From: Trichobilharzia szidati
Taxonomy: Eukaryota > Platyhelminthes > Trematoda > Strigeidida > Schistosomatidae
Reading direction: 5' to 3'
Length of the DNA: 64,000 bases
Assembly (NCBI GenBank): GCA_944472155.2
Contig: OX235271.1
Span: 84,829,256 to 84,893,255, forward strand
The notes below the pieces were generated by a model. It was not told the DNA's origin and ran no database searches. It saw only the letters and a list, made by a program, of their open reading frames with translations. Shown here piece by piece: positions 1-11,876 of this stretch. The first letter of the stretch is position 1, and each line of letters starts with the position of its first letter. The translations under genes and the position numbers were made by a program.

Positions 1-160
1 CATTGAAGTACTCCTGTTGTTAATTTATTTGTTGAAGACACTTCAGGTAATTAAAAATGTTACTTAGCCCAGGATGTGTGTTTGAGGGGACTCATAAATC
101 CCTTATCAAGGAAGAGAAGCGATAAAACTCCTTTTCAACAGTTTCCTTCAGTCGTCACTA

Positions 161-530
161 GAATCAAGTTAGACCACGAATTGATATCATTTAGAGAACC
201 ATTGAAACCATCAGCGATTAATGGACATCTGTTTCTGCCTCCTAGTTTGGGACTCGTATGCAGTACGCACCCACTGACAGGGTTCGAACCCAGGACCTTC
301 CGGCTACAAGGCAGGCTCGTATACTATTCAGCCGCTAGGACCCGATTCAATGGCCATTCTGTGAATTCTGACTTCTACCAATTCGTGATTTTAGTGCGAA
401 TGGCACCAACGAATGTCATCGGTGTGAACTCCGTATTCACTCCCGACTGGATTCACCCAACTGGTTACTACTTCTCACTAGAACTCTTCCGGGCAATTTT
501 GTCCTGTAGCCAGTCAGTCACTAGCAAGCC
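161..530 (-). repeat. Family B tRNA-derived hammerhead SINE
   Basis: Read on the minus strand it has, in order, a head region, a tRNA-like part with a B box GGTTCGAACCC (281-291), a degraded hammerhead (stem II GTCC/GGA-type with CAAACTA loop, then GAAACAG) and the tail TTTCAATGGTTCTCTAA. An apparent 163-codon + strand frame over this copy is not a gene. Confidence 0.75.
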
Positions 531-599
531 ACATATTAAATTAATTCAACTATACCTGACCGAATGAAGGAAAGAAAGATAACTGAAAACCTGAATTAC

Positions 600-1335
600 C
601 ACATTTCAAAACAGACTAATTAGTCGAATGAAATAAAAATATAAAAAAAAGGAGACGGTAAAAAACAGTCGTGATCTTTACTACACCATCAGTGTTATTT
701 TCTTCACTGTTGATTTGAACATTGTTTTTCTATTACTTAACAGGTATTGATTAGTTAGAAAAGAAAGGATTTATATACAGAAAAATATTGTGACAGGTAG
801 TAGTGGTAGTCGTAGTATTCACTGATTTGTATTCAAACTGATTTGTATCAATATTAGTGTTATTGTTTTTCTTCAAGATACTTCAAGCTGTATAAAATAA
901 CAACTTTGGGGGGTGGTAAGATGAACGAAAAATGAAAGTGTTGGTAAACTGTTGAGGTTTATAACAGATGAAGGAAACAACTAGAAGCACAAGTATGCAT
1001 AAAGGTTTTATGATCCAGTGAAATAACATAAAATTTAGACATAAAGCAGGAAGAGTAGGGGATGGACAGAATTTCCTGCCCAACTTGTTGACGATAGTTA
1101 TCTACACCAATGCCCTGTCTCAGTTGGACTCATAAGCAGATCTGCGCATAGCCAATATCAGATTCATTCTTATGAAATACACTAATGACAGGTAACAACT
1201 ATGTCATCATTAGTGTCCCCTTGGGTTTCGAGTGGAATATAAAGCTTTAACCAGTACATAGTCAATTCATCGTTTTATCTATAGTCATTTTTATGCTGGC
1301 TGCATTATCGTCTATAAGTCAGTGTAAGACCAACG
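600..1335. other. AT-rich intron, nothing recognised
   Basis: No coding similarity, RNA gene or known repeat could be identified. Short frames here lack any recognisable protein motif. Confidence 0.5.
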
Positions 1336-1339
1336 CCCA

Positions 1340-1650
1340 AATAATTGCTTTCTAATCACGTGTGATGTCTCTCGACGGTCTCCACTGCACATATTTAATC
1401 CATCTCCATTTTCTTCGGTGTACTTGTCGGATGATAAGTTCCCGGTTGGTTTGTTGCTTGCCAGGGTCCCTTGGTGTTTGTTCTTTCTTGCTGTCCACTT
1501 GACCTTCAAATATGGAGCCTGTCGAAAGCAGCTGTTGATGAAAGTTTATAGCCCCTTCGGAAATACTTTCCTTGATACTCTGAGTGTCTGTACCATACAG
1601 AATCAGTGTTCTGACATTAGTATAGAAGATGTGGTAATCTTGTTCCTCAT
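1340..1650 (-). mobile_element. RTE-like LINE fragment, 3' part of the reverse transcriptase ORF
   Basis: The minus strand encodes broken pieces of the C-terminal LINE block: a YGTDTQS relic of [14 protein letters not shown] relic of [11 protein letters not shown], and RRKWRW, as in the better copies at 24.5 and 47.5 kb. Frameshifts and stops show it is dead. It abuts a + strand Penelope-like fragment. Confidence 0.75.
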
Positions 1651-1674
1651 ATAAAACTAGAGTTATCTGTTCAA

Positions 1675-2690
1675 ATGAGATACTGAACGAAGAACTCGGT
1701 AATATTCGTGATCTACTAAGTAGAAACGAATATCCGACTAAATTCGTGAACAAACACATGAATTTAGAAAGTAAAAGTTCCAAGGTGCCCACTGTTCCTA
1801 AATAATCAGTCTTCCTAAGATTACAACTCACGGGTGATTTTAATAGCGAGATCTTATCACAGCGACTGAGAAGGGCTTTGAAAAGGACTATCAACACAGC
1901 TAAGCTATGTTGTATATTCACTAGCCAACCAATACTTACTTCAAGAAATAAAGACAGACTGCCCTGTTTTGCCTCTTCCATGTGTATTTATCAGTTTAAC
2001 TGCCCGTGAGGAGCTAGTTACATCGGACATACGACCAGGCAAGTTCATCGTCAGATTTATGAACAGCTCCCATCTTGGTTTGGCAAAGGTTCAAATAAAG
2101 CTATACGCAGCTCAATACTAGCTCATCTCGTAGATACTGCACATCAAGCCGACTCTCACAAAGCTTTTAAAGTTATCTATCGTATATCACCCAACCTCTC
2201 ACATGGTCGACGAGTACGACATTGACATACAGCATAGGCATTAAGTTTTTTAAAGCGATTTTTCCCCTCCCCTTGTAACTTTGTTATTATATTTTTCAAT
2301 TCTATCTAATTATAATAACTTGCTTGTTTGTATGTTACGTAATTCTTATGAGTCATCCTACTCATCTTAGTCATCATTGCTATTTTACAAATTTGTTGAT
2401 TACGTAATAACTTGTTACTAACGCCTAAGAATTAACTTATCTTGAACTCCGTGATTAGTTTTACACCTCTCCCTCAAAACTTAGATACCATTTTACTAAT
2501 ATCTATTAGTTAATCGTTTTGATGACCTTTAACCTCTTAGTTTCACCTCCCCCTTTACACCTTAAACTGATTAATTAAAATAACCACTTGATTGGTAAAA
2601 AAATTTTGATGTAAAAGCTATATATTAGTGTAGAGCCAGCCGATGGTGAGGAACTAACTGAAAAGGAATATATTTCTCCGCTCAATCTGT
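1675..2690 (+). mobile_element. Penelope-like element, decayed GIY-YIG part
   Basis: The + strand encodes MCIYQFNCP, a stop, then GASYIGHTTRQVHRQIYEQL, SWFGKG and FKVIYRISPNLS. This is the GIY-YIG endonuclease region found C-terminal to the reverse transcriptase in Penelope-like elements. Several stops and frameshifts are present. A terminal motif resembling the ends of other copies (TAGAGCCAG...CTGAAAAGGAATA) is at about 2634-2683. Confidence 0.8.
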
Positions 2691-2851
2691 CGTTTTTTCT
2701 AATGGCGTAAATGGAAGTTTGGAAAACCACTGATGCAATTAAATCTCTTCTATAGCTTGACTTATCTACAAGAGTTAAGTCAATCACATGAGTGTAATTC
2801 TTCCCCATAATTTCTTTTCCTGTTTTTTATCTTTTTCCTTAATTCTTCTAG

Positions 2852-3028
2852 ATTTTAATGCGAAAAATTCAATTCTCGCTGAATCAGCTAAAGCAGGTTT
2901 AACAAGCACCGAGGATATCAATGAAGCAAAGAGTAATTTACGTACAGTTCAAGATAGACAGTCGTTTCGATTCTCTTCATCTGGACGACTTTTACCATAC
3001 AAGTCACCAATGCTGTTACATATAAAAG
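2852..3028 (+). CDS. SVIL: Supervillin-like exon 1 of window
   Basis: The exon starts after TTCTAG with two bases of a split codon (phase 1 in) and ends on one base before GTAATT. It encodes the linker entering the first gelsolin-like repeat: an AESAKAGL stretch, a basic/serine stretch (FRFSSSGR) and the conserved [12 protein letters not shown] block. The reading frame extends upstream to an ATG at 2788, but that part is intron: it is hydrophobic and lies before a good polypyrimidine tract. The preceding exon was not found in bases 1-2850. Confidence 0.88.
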
Positions 3029-6000
3029 GTAATTTTCACAGAACAGCTGAAATTTTTTTGGACTTACTTTTTTCGGGATGCTTCTTTTGACTTTGTTGAA
3101 TGATAGCACTCCTTATTGATCCACAGTTACGTTTTCGTAGCCAAGCCAGGATGACGTTCTTTGACTATTTTAGATACAACACTCATGGAAAGACCTATAT
3201 GTGTCTCAAACTATCAAATCTCTTGAATCATTCCAACAAGCTGCGTGGTTGAGCTTCACGTCTTGACATAGAGTGTTTTACAAGCTGAGTCGGTATGTGT
3301 CACTGTTTCTATAGTAAATTGCTTGTCATTCATTTGGGGCGGTTTGGGTTGGATTTTTAGTCGACTCACTTTCAAATCTCGCTTAGTTTGCCTTCAGGGA
3401 GTAAGCTCGGAAAAGAAGGAAGGTTGAGCACCTCTATTGAAGCTCCGAAGCTTGAAGCCCTGGTGTTTCAGTGGGAAAATAAGTAATGAAAAAGAAAACA
3501 GGCTGGTGTTAGATTTTTGTTTAAATCTTAACACAATCTATTGTTGGTGCATAGAAAAATGAACATTGTAGATATATTCAGATTAACATATGTATTGATG
3601 ATAATTACAAATAAATTCTTTTGTGGTAATAAGAAGAATGCGTACGTGATAAAGTATTCCGAATTTACTTAAACAATAGCTGCAAAAGATGTGCATTCTT
3701 CACTAACCTAACAGGGTTTATTTTAATTTTACTTTTATAAGAGTAAATGGGGTTCACGTAAATACACACTGAATGGTTAGATGGAGAGTGTTAGATGGCA
3801 GATAATGCATCGTCAATCTATCCTTTGAAAAGTCTTATAAGTTTTGAAAATAAAACTATATTTACTTGCAAATATATAATCACCTGGTAGAATGAACACT
3901 GCTCAATATTTGTGTATTGATGTTTTCACCTCCATAACATTGTAGTATTAGAGGAGTCAAGAACTAATTTGTTTCGTTTGAAGTAATATTGAGTAGTCAG
4001 AATTTGCTTTCAGCTTTTTGAGTGCATGTTGTCACCTAGATACCATTGTTTCCGTTTCACTCATCATTCTTGTGGTAATCTCAGGCTATATTATGCAGTT
4101 TCATCAATAACTCCGAATTTGAACTCAAAACAAGAAAATGTCATTTCAGCCAGTTAACACTCCGAATTACTGCTTTTCTTTGATTGTAAACTAGGTAGTA
4201 ACGAATGTTATGCATCTACTCCTTGGTTTGATGCAGACTAAATTCTGTCAGTCAAGTTTGCGATGTGTCCATCATACTAGATGGCTCGTCTTCATGATGC
4301 ACTCTGTAATGTTGTGGACTTAGGTTTCGTGCTTGTGGACACTTGTCAGTGAGGTGTATCTGCAATCTTAGGCCTAAGGATTTCTGCCGATCGCTTTCAA
4401 CCGTCCAACAAGAATACTGCTTTCCATCAGATTTTGTGAATTTATTCGGACTTCATTCAACTCCCGATTCATACTGTTACCTTATTTTTAAGTGCTGTGA
4501 TCCGAGGCGCTTAGAAATTCTGTTGTTAGCAAATTTTAGGATACAATTGACGTTTATGATAATGGAATAATCCTTTATATTTTAATGTTATTCACCGTCT
4601 TTTGAATGTAACTGGCTTCTGTCAGGTAGTTTAGTGAAGACAGTCCTAGGCGGATATGTAGAAATTTAACAGTAATCTTTTACTTTAGGTTAGACTACGG
4701 ATTTATATCAGTTAGAGAACCATTGAAACCACCAGGGAGTAATGGACATCTGTTTCCGCCTCCTAGTTTGGGACTCATCGGCAGTACTCACCCACTAGGT
4801 TTCGAACCCATGACTTCACTGTTACAAGGTAAGCTCGTATACCATTCAGCCACTAGAACCCGATACATTGGTCAGTCCATGTATTCTAACTTCCAACAAT
4901 TTGTGATTTTAGTGCGACTGGCACCAACGAATGTAGTAGGTGGGAACTCCATCCTCACTCCCGACTGGATGTACTCCACTGGTCAAGACTTCCTCCTAGA
5001 GCTCCTCCGGGTAACTTCGTCCTGTACTGGCCACTTGTGGGAAGTGGCTGAGTAATGCTGATGAGTTCCAAACTAGGACGAAACAGCTGTCCAGTACTCC
5101 TTGGTTCGCTAACTGATATCAATCCATTGTCTGACCTGAAACAAATAGAACTGCTACAAACTAATTCTTCAAAATTAATGTTTTAATCATACCATTATCA
5201 GTAGTGCCTTGTTTCGAATATATTTTAGGCTAACTTTTATCTTTTGTACAGAACACTTTGATATGGTTTGAAAATTAATTTTAATGACTTGCATGAACAA
5301 CGAAATGAACTGTAGTATTGTTTCTATTTACACTCTTTCACCTTATCCCTCTATTCATCATCTTGAGTGGTTACCAGTTGAATATCCAGATAAATCTTGC
5401 TAGCATGTGGGTTTCTTTTGATTGCATTTCTTTTTTTCCTCGATTATATGTCTGTATATAGGTCGACGACATGTTCAAGTGCGTTTAGTTGCACCATCAG
5501 CTAAATCTATGAATTCTGGAGATTGTTTCATCCTTATCACAACAAATGATGTCTTCGCTTGGTTCGGTGAATCGGCTAACATCGTTGAAGTGAATAAAAC
5601 TCGTGAATTGGCTTCATGGATTTATAAAAAGCATGAATTATCATATCATGGAAGTTTAAGCGAATCTGTGCCTAACACAAGTGATGGTTATATTTCAGTA
5701 CATGAGAATGCAAATGCCATTGAAGATGATGCGGAGTTAGATAATGAAAGTTATGTAGTTATCAGTGACAATGTAAATCGATCATACTCTGCAACTTTGA
5801 AATTTTGGAAAACTTTAGGATATGATTCACCACAAAAAGTTCATCGTAAGTATTTTATAATTTGTGCAAAATCACAGAAATTTTGTGGGTTTTCGTTTTT
5901 AGTTAACTTGATAATTTTTAACATTAATTAAATTTATAAAACAAAAAATAATTGAGCAAAGAATATCCTTTTCGATAGATTCCTCTTATGGTTCCACAAT

Positions 6001-9000
6001 TATATATATGTTTGTATACATAGTGTTTGGTTCACAGAGCAAGAGCAATTTGCTTGGATGAATGTCTTGATGAGGAACTTAATAATATTAAACGGTTGCT
6101 GAGTTAAATTGGTTATCCAGAAAAGTTTCGAAATAAGAATGTGAATCTAAAATCAAGGCAGCCCAAGGTACTAACAGTTGCAAAAAAGGCCTTATTCTTA
6201 CAAATACAGTTTCTCGGGGACAACATCAGCGAGATACTAACACAACGCATTAGAAATGCGGTAAAAATAGCATTCCCTGCTGCCGAATTACTCTGTGTCT
6301 TCAAAACCACTCCTCTCTTGCGTTCGGGAGTAAAAGACAAACTGCCTAATTTCTCCTCTTCCATGTGTATCTACCAATTTAACTGCTCCTGTGGAGCCAG
6401 TTACATAGGCCGTACAATTAGGCGTGTTTCTCGTCGGGTTTACGAAAATCACCCTTCTTGGTTAAGTAAAGGACAAACAAAATCTATTCATAGCGCTATT
6501 CTATGTCGTCTTTTGGATACGGAACACAAGATTGATGTTAACCAGGCTTTCAGGGTCATCTACCGCATACCGACAAATCTCAATTTCTCCTTAAGAGTTC
6601 GATTACTAAATATTGCTGAGGCTGTTGGGATCCATATTAAAAAGCCTAATTTATGTGTCCAAAAGAAGCTAGTTCAGACATTATCCTTACCTTGGCCATC
6701 TAGGTTTGAATGATCCTCAATTTTTGTGTAATTTTCCTAATTTTACTTGATATTCTATTTGCTACTATATTTTTATTATTATATTGTTAAAAAAACACTA
6801 ATATCGTTATTGACTACTAATCTAGAATATTCTGTGTATATAAACATATATATATATAATTGTAGAGCCAGAAGAGGAAATTATCGAAAAGGATGTTCTT
6901 TGTGTTTTATAGATGTCTGAATGAATATTTTTGCTAAATTAATTGAATTTATCTTGAAAGTATTGAAATATTTCAAATTTTGCATTATTATTTTGTTAGT
7001 AGTGGATATATCAGATTTTCAGGGTGTTCTGGACTTCGGTATACTACTGACTGATTTACATGAGTAGTTAGATACCATCAGGTAACAGTTCTTACTATCT
7101 GGCTAGATCACCGAACGTGGGGCTCGAACTCATGACCCTAATATGGCTCAAAACCATTCTCAATGGCTGGCGCAGATGCATCCACTCCTTGTGACTTTTA
7201 ATTCCCAATAAAACTGTATTGTTCCTCGATATTACTATTCTTTTTGCCTCATATCTCTGTTTACTGTCTCTATTTTGCATTTCTTTTTACTTTTTTCTCT
7301 TGCTTTGCGTGCTAAGTGAAGTGTGGCGACTCGAATCGCTGCACATCTGTGCAAAGTTCTATGTTGAAAACAGTCAGTTAGTCAGTCTAGCTAAATCGAA
7401 GTGATTTAAACACTGGAAAACCGGTTGCTGTCATTTGAGTCTGGTCTCATCCGTGGTGTAAGCAGTTTGGTTGAAAACCACCCGAACCGGAGCTACCTAT
7501 TTAGGCAAACTGATATCACGTCAAATTGAATTCCGCATTTTTGTCAGATTAATCCGAGATTTGCAGTTGACACAGTTCAAGGTATAGTTTGACTACAGTT
7601 TTCTATGGAAACCGAAATTGATCAGATCACATAATATGTAAACTGCTTGACACCATAAATGACTAGCAAAAAATTGTGCATAGATGCTTGACTGTCATGT
7701 GTACATCTGCTTTTAGGCTTTTCTCCATTCAGTCTGTTGTGTATGTAGTTCAAACTATAATGTATTGAATTAGTCTGCTTCAATTTTGAAGAATCGACCT
7801 ACTACTCATCAAATTATAGTAGTAAAAGTAACGAAGATTAGTACTTTAGCATAAGGATGAACAATTGTTGCCACACTTTATAAATAGACACATAAATGTG
7901 AAGAAACTATTAAAGCTAGAAATACATGGAGGAAAACAGAGTAATTACAACCTACTGAATCTGGGGAATCACACAGAGTGAATTTACCTGAGCCACTAAG
8001 AGACATTTTGAGCCATATGACAAATAGTCTCGAGTCGTTGGATCTTAGAATGCTGAGAATTCTAAACAGGCGGTCTACGCCACCCTCTGCGTGGGTCGAA
8101 CCAACAGCCAAAGACTCTGCAGATTGATCTCGTGCTATGATTTGATCAAGCTTAACTCTTTTCTAACCTAATCCTATGTCAATAAACTTCCCATGATCAG
8201 TGGGAGGGGGAAGGTGATGGCTTGACATGCACAGCATGCATCCTAGCCACCTTGATCTCTGTAGCTTCACAACCTCATGGCTTGGCTTTCCCTCCTTACC
8301 TACCACTGTTTACCTAACCTCGATATTACTAACTGTATTATGCTAAATAACACAAGAAAGGGAACAAAAATGAACACTATCAAAGAACAACCTTTTAAAT
8401 TTCTCTACTGACATATAATTCAAAATCTCTTGTTGTAAAATGAAAATTTTTGTTCATTATTTCGTGGTATCTTAGCATGAGAACTATTGAAATCGGCAAA
8501 AAGAAAAACTATGAAACAAAAGAAATGAATTAGGTTAAATGAGACCAAATATTTTTGTTTTCCTAGTTCTAATTACCAATATCACGAGATAATAGTAAGA
8601 CGATTTCGTCATTACTGTTAACTAAACAAGCACCTACTAGGGTTTTACAACTATGTAAGCTAATTAGTGAGAACTTGAAGTTATATAATCAGCAAGATGA
8701 ATAGTTAATAACAATAGACTGTGATCTGTAAATAATGATCTTAAACCTAGACAGAAAGTTTGTTTGTATGTTCAGATTAACAGTTAATTCTAGTGAACGC
8801 AGTAGTCAGACGACCGATATTGTTCAGAGTTGTTTCATGTAGGCAGGTGGAATGTGATTTGAAACTATGAGTGCTAGGTTCGAGACTGAGCGATAATACA
8901 ATCACGAACTGAGAAATGCAAGTATATCCAGTTGACTAGTTCCAAATACGATGACATCATCATCCTGGATTCTACTGCTAGTCACCATTCACCAAATAAT

Positions 9001-11838
9001 ATATCATGTAGTAATTGCGGAATGAATGTACGGTTTGAAAATCAATTATAAGATTCATTCTCTCCGCCCGTGGTATTTGTCACACTAGAGTGTTTTATCT
9101 GTCGTCCACAGAGAATGTTCTCAGTGTGTACAGAAATATTGTTCTCATCTTTGGTGCAAAACAATACATCATGTTTCAGTGTAAATTTTGTCACGAAGCA
9201 GCATCAATTAGACATCACTAGAAATAAGGCAGTATTGGAGAACTTTTTCGTCCTAATTTGGGACTCTTCAACAGTCAACTTCCAGTACCCCATCATGGGT
9301 GAACCCGGTAATTTCAGCTGAGTCGCCGAGAGCTGGAATTTAATGGCTCGCGAATTCTAATTTCTATCTACCCGTGATATAGTGCCACCTCCAAGTAACG
9401 TCTTCGATGAGCATGCACTCCACTTTTACATGATGGACCCCAATTATCATTATACAGCCTCAGGACATCCATCTAATGGCTATCAGTGAGTTGGTGATCG
9501 ACATTTACATTAAAGCTTTTAGTAGTTAGCAAGTTCTATCCAAATTTAAGCACCTAAACGACAGGCGGGTAAAAATAAATTGATAATAAAATCTCATCTC
9601 ATGTAGTTTGTCTATTAGATTCATTCTTCAGTTTGTCTGGATTATTTAAACTAAATTTCCTCGATGTTCATTGCCAATATTCGAGGATGTTAAACTGTGA
9701 TAGCCTCCAATCGTATAAGTTTCTAAAGGACCTGAAACAACCGTTTTGGGGAAAGGTGCAAAATTTTTAGAAAATTGTATTTTAAAACAACATCGTTTAT
9801 TTTAAAAGAAGTTTCTTAGTTTCCCACAGGGTGCAGAAACGTCAAACTAGGTCTTGTAAGCAATGCATGCTTGACATTTATAATTAACTTGGTGATTAGT
9901 TATCTCGAGTTCCCTTTTTGAAGGTCCATTGTTTGTAGTAACGGTTATTATTATAATTATTACTCCATTTGGCTCTAACTGGAAAATACAGACAGCTTCA
10001 GCAGTACATCTGCATCTTACCCTGTTTTCTGCAGCCCCATTTATCTGGCTCCACGATTTCATTCCACTTTAATAATAATAATTTGCTTTATTCCAAAACA
10101 GTCCATGTGATACAGAATGGAATTCTCAGCATTTTTTACTACAGTATTGCATCCAATTAGTACATTATCAATAAATAAAATTCTACATAGATTAAGGAAA
10201 TCTCAGTTCATTATGACAATAACATATTGGCATGTTAGTAGCAAAGGTAAAGCTGAACAGTGTTTGAAGGTGTTAGAAAAGTAGGTGCTATCATATTTAC
10301 TGGCGTCAGCAAGAGAAAGAAACGAAGCAGCACATAACGGAAAAAAGAGAGAGAGAGAGAAAAGGGAAAGAAAGAAAGAAAATGTTGTACCTATAAATGA
10401 TATGAGTTGGAAAGACGAGGTCCAGTTGTTCTACTGACTATTTAATGAATTATAGGTGTCACGCCTAATGCTTTCTTTATCACACAGAACACGAGTTAAG
10501 TAGGGTATGGTTGAGTTTTTGTACTTGCTGGTGCGAGCATACAGTTTTCTATATACGCTTCTGGTTTTGCCTGATGAGATGCAAGGGGAGAGTTGTGAGT
10601 GGAGAGGGTGATGTGAGTTAGATAAAATGGATTTGGCCCATTTTTCACATGAGTCCATGTGCCTTTCGACCAGAATATCAACAAGCTGGTTAAGTGGCAC
10701 ATTGCTTACCCTGCTGACAACCTTTAACATCCTGCGTAATATGTTGTAGTCTTACTTCAGTAGCCCGGAAAGACTAAGGGGGAACAATAGAGAATAATAA
10801 GCAGAATGCGAGAATTAACGAATTGTAGGAGTAAGGGTTGGGTTATACTAGAATGTTTTAACTTCTTGATGTAGAAGGTGAGACGGAACATTTTTTTAGA
10901 AATCGCCAAGATATGAGACGACCAGGAAAGATCAGCAGATAGAATGACGCCTAGGTATTTAATCTCCGACTTGGTTTCTATTTCAGTGCCATCTATGTTG
11001 CACACCTCGTGAGAGCCAACCAGTTTGTTTAGGCCGGATTTATGCCTAAAGGTGAAATTGACTGTTTGGCATTTGGAGGGGTTTAAGGTCACCCAAGGTT
11101 TAACGGCCAGCTGGTGGCGCCCCCTATTCACATTCCATTCAAAGGCCTATCTGATGTGTGTGGTGTCACCCAACTGTCTTCTCAGTGTATCTCCAATCCA
11201 TCTCCATTTCCTTCTTTATATTTGTTGGACAAAAAATTCTTTTTTGTTTCGTTGCCTGAGTTCCTTATTGTATATTCCTTCCAACTGGACATCTGATTTC
11301 CATTGTCTCGAGATGTTGAAGGCAGCTGTTGATGAAATGTCAGCAGTGACCTGTTGGAAATGCTTTTGTTGATGCATACGCCCAACTCTCTGAACCATAC
11401 AGAATCATTAACTTGGCACTGGTATTGAAGATCCAGATGCTGTTTGACACGTTGAATACTCTAAATTTTCATACTGTTTTCAGAATGATGCAGGTCTGTG
11501 CGTTTAATTATCCCGTTCACTACAACAAAAGGCTCTAGAGAATGATTTTTAGTTAAGTATGTGTGTACAGGTTGTCTGCCATTTTGATTTTTGTATTCAA
11601 TGTGTAAGTTAGAAAGTGTTTATTTCTTGGTTTTAAAGAAGAAAGAAAAAAATATACCATATGTCAAAGTCTGAAAAACATAAAAACACACTAGTGAACA
11701 GGTAAAAAAACAGATCGATAAATATATACCTGGATGGATACACTGAAATATTTCTCAATATGGTGAATTGCTTCGTAACCATGTGCTGTTAATACGCCAG
11801 AAACAATAACAATCAGTACTGCTTTTATGATCATAACA

Positions 11839-11876
<38 letters not shown>

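Noticed and set aside
76..567. 163-codon + strand open frame
   Set aside because: It reads antisense through a Family B SINE; the translation follows the repeat and similar frames appear in other copies (4723-5055, 26589-26798).
1..2850. Upstream supervillin exon
   Set aside because: Nothing resembling the preceding linker or nuclear-targeting region was seen.
2788..2851. ATG at 2788 as a gene start
   Set aside because: It lies in a pyrimidine-rich intron end before a TTCTAG acceptor; the conserved protein begins at the exon and no supervillin starts there.
4723..5055. 110-codon + strand frame
   Set aside because: Same antisense SINE frame as above, with no protein motif.
10340..10382. CRISPR or regulatory array at purine-rich repeats
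   Set aside because: It is a simple GA/GAAA low-complexity run without spacers.
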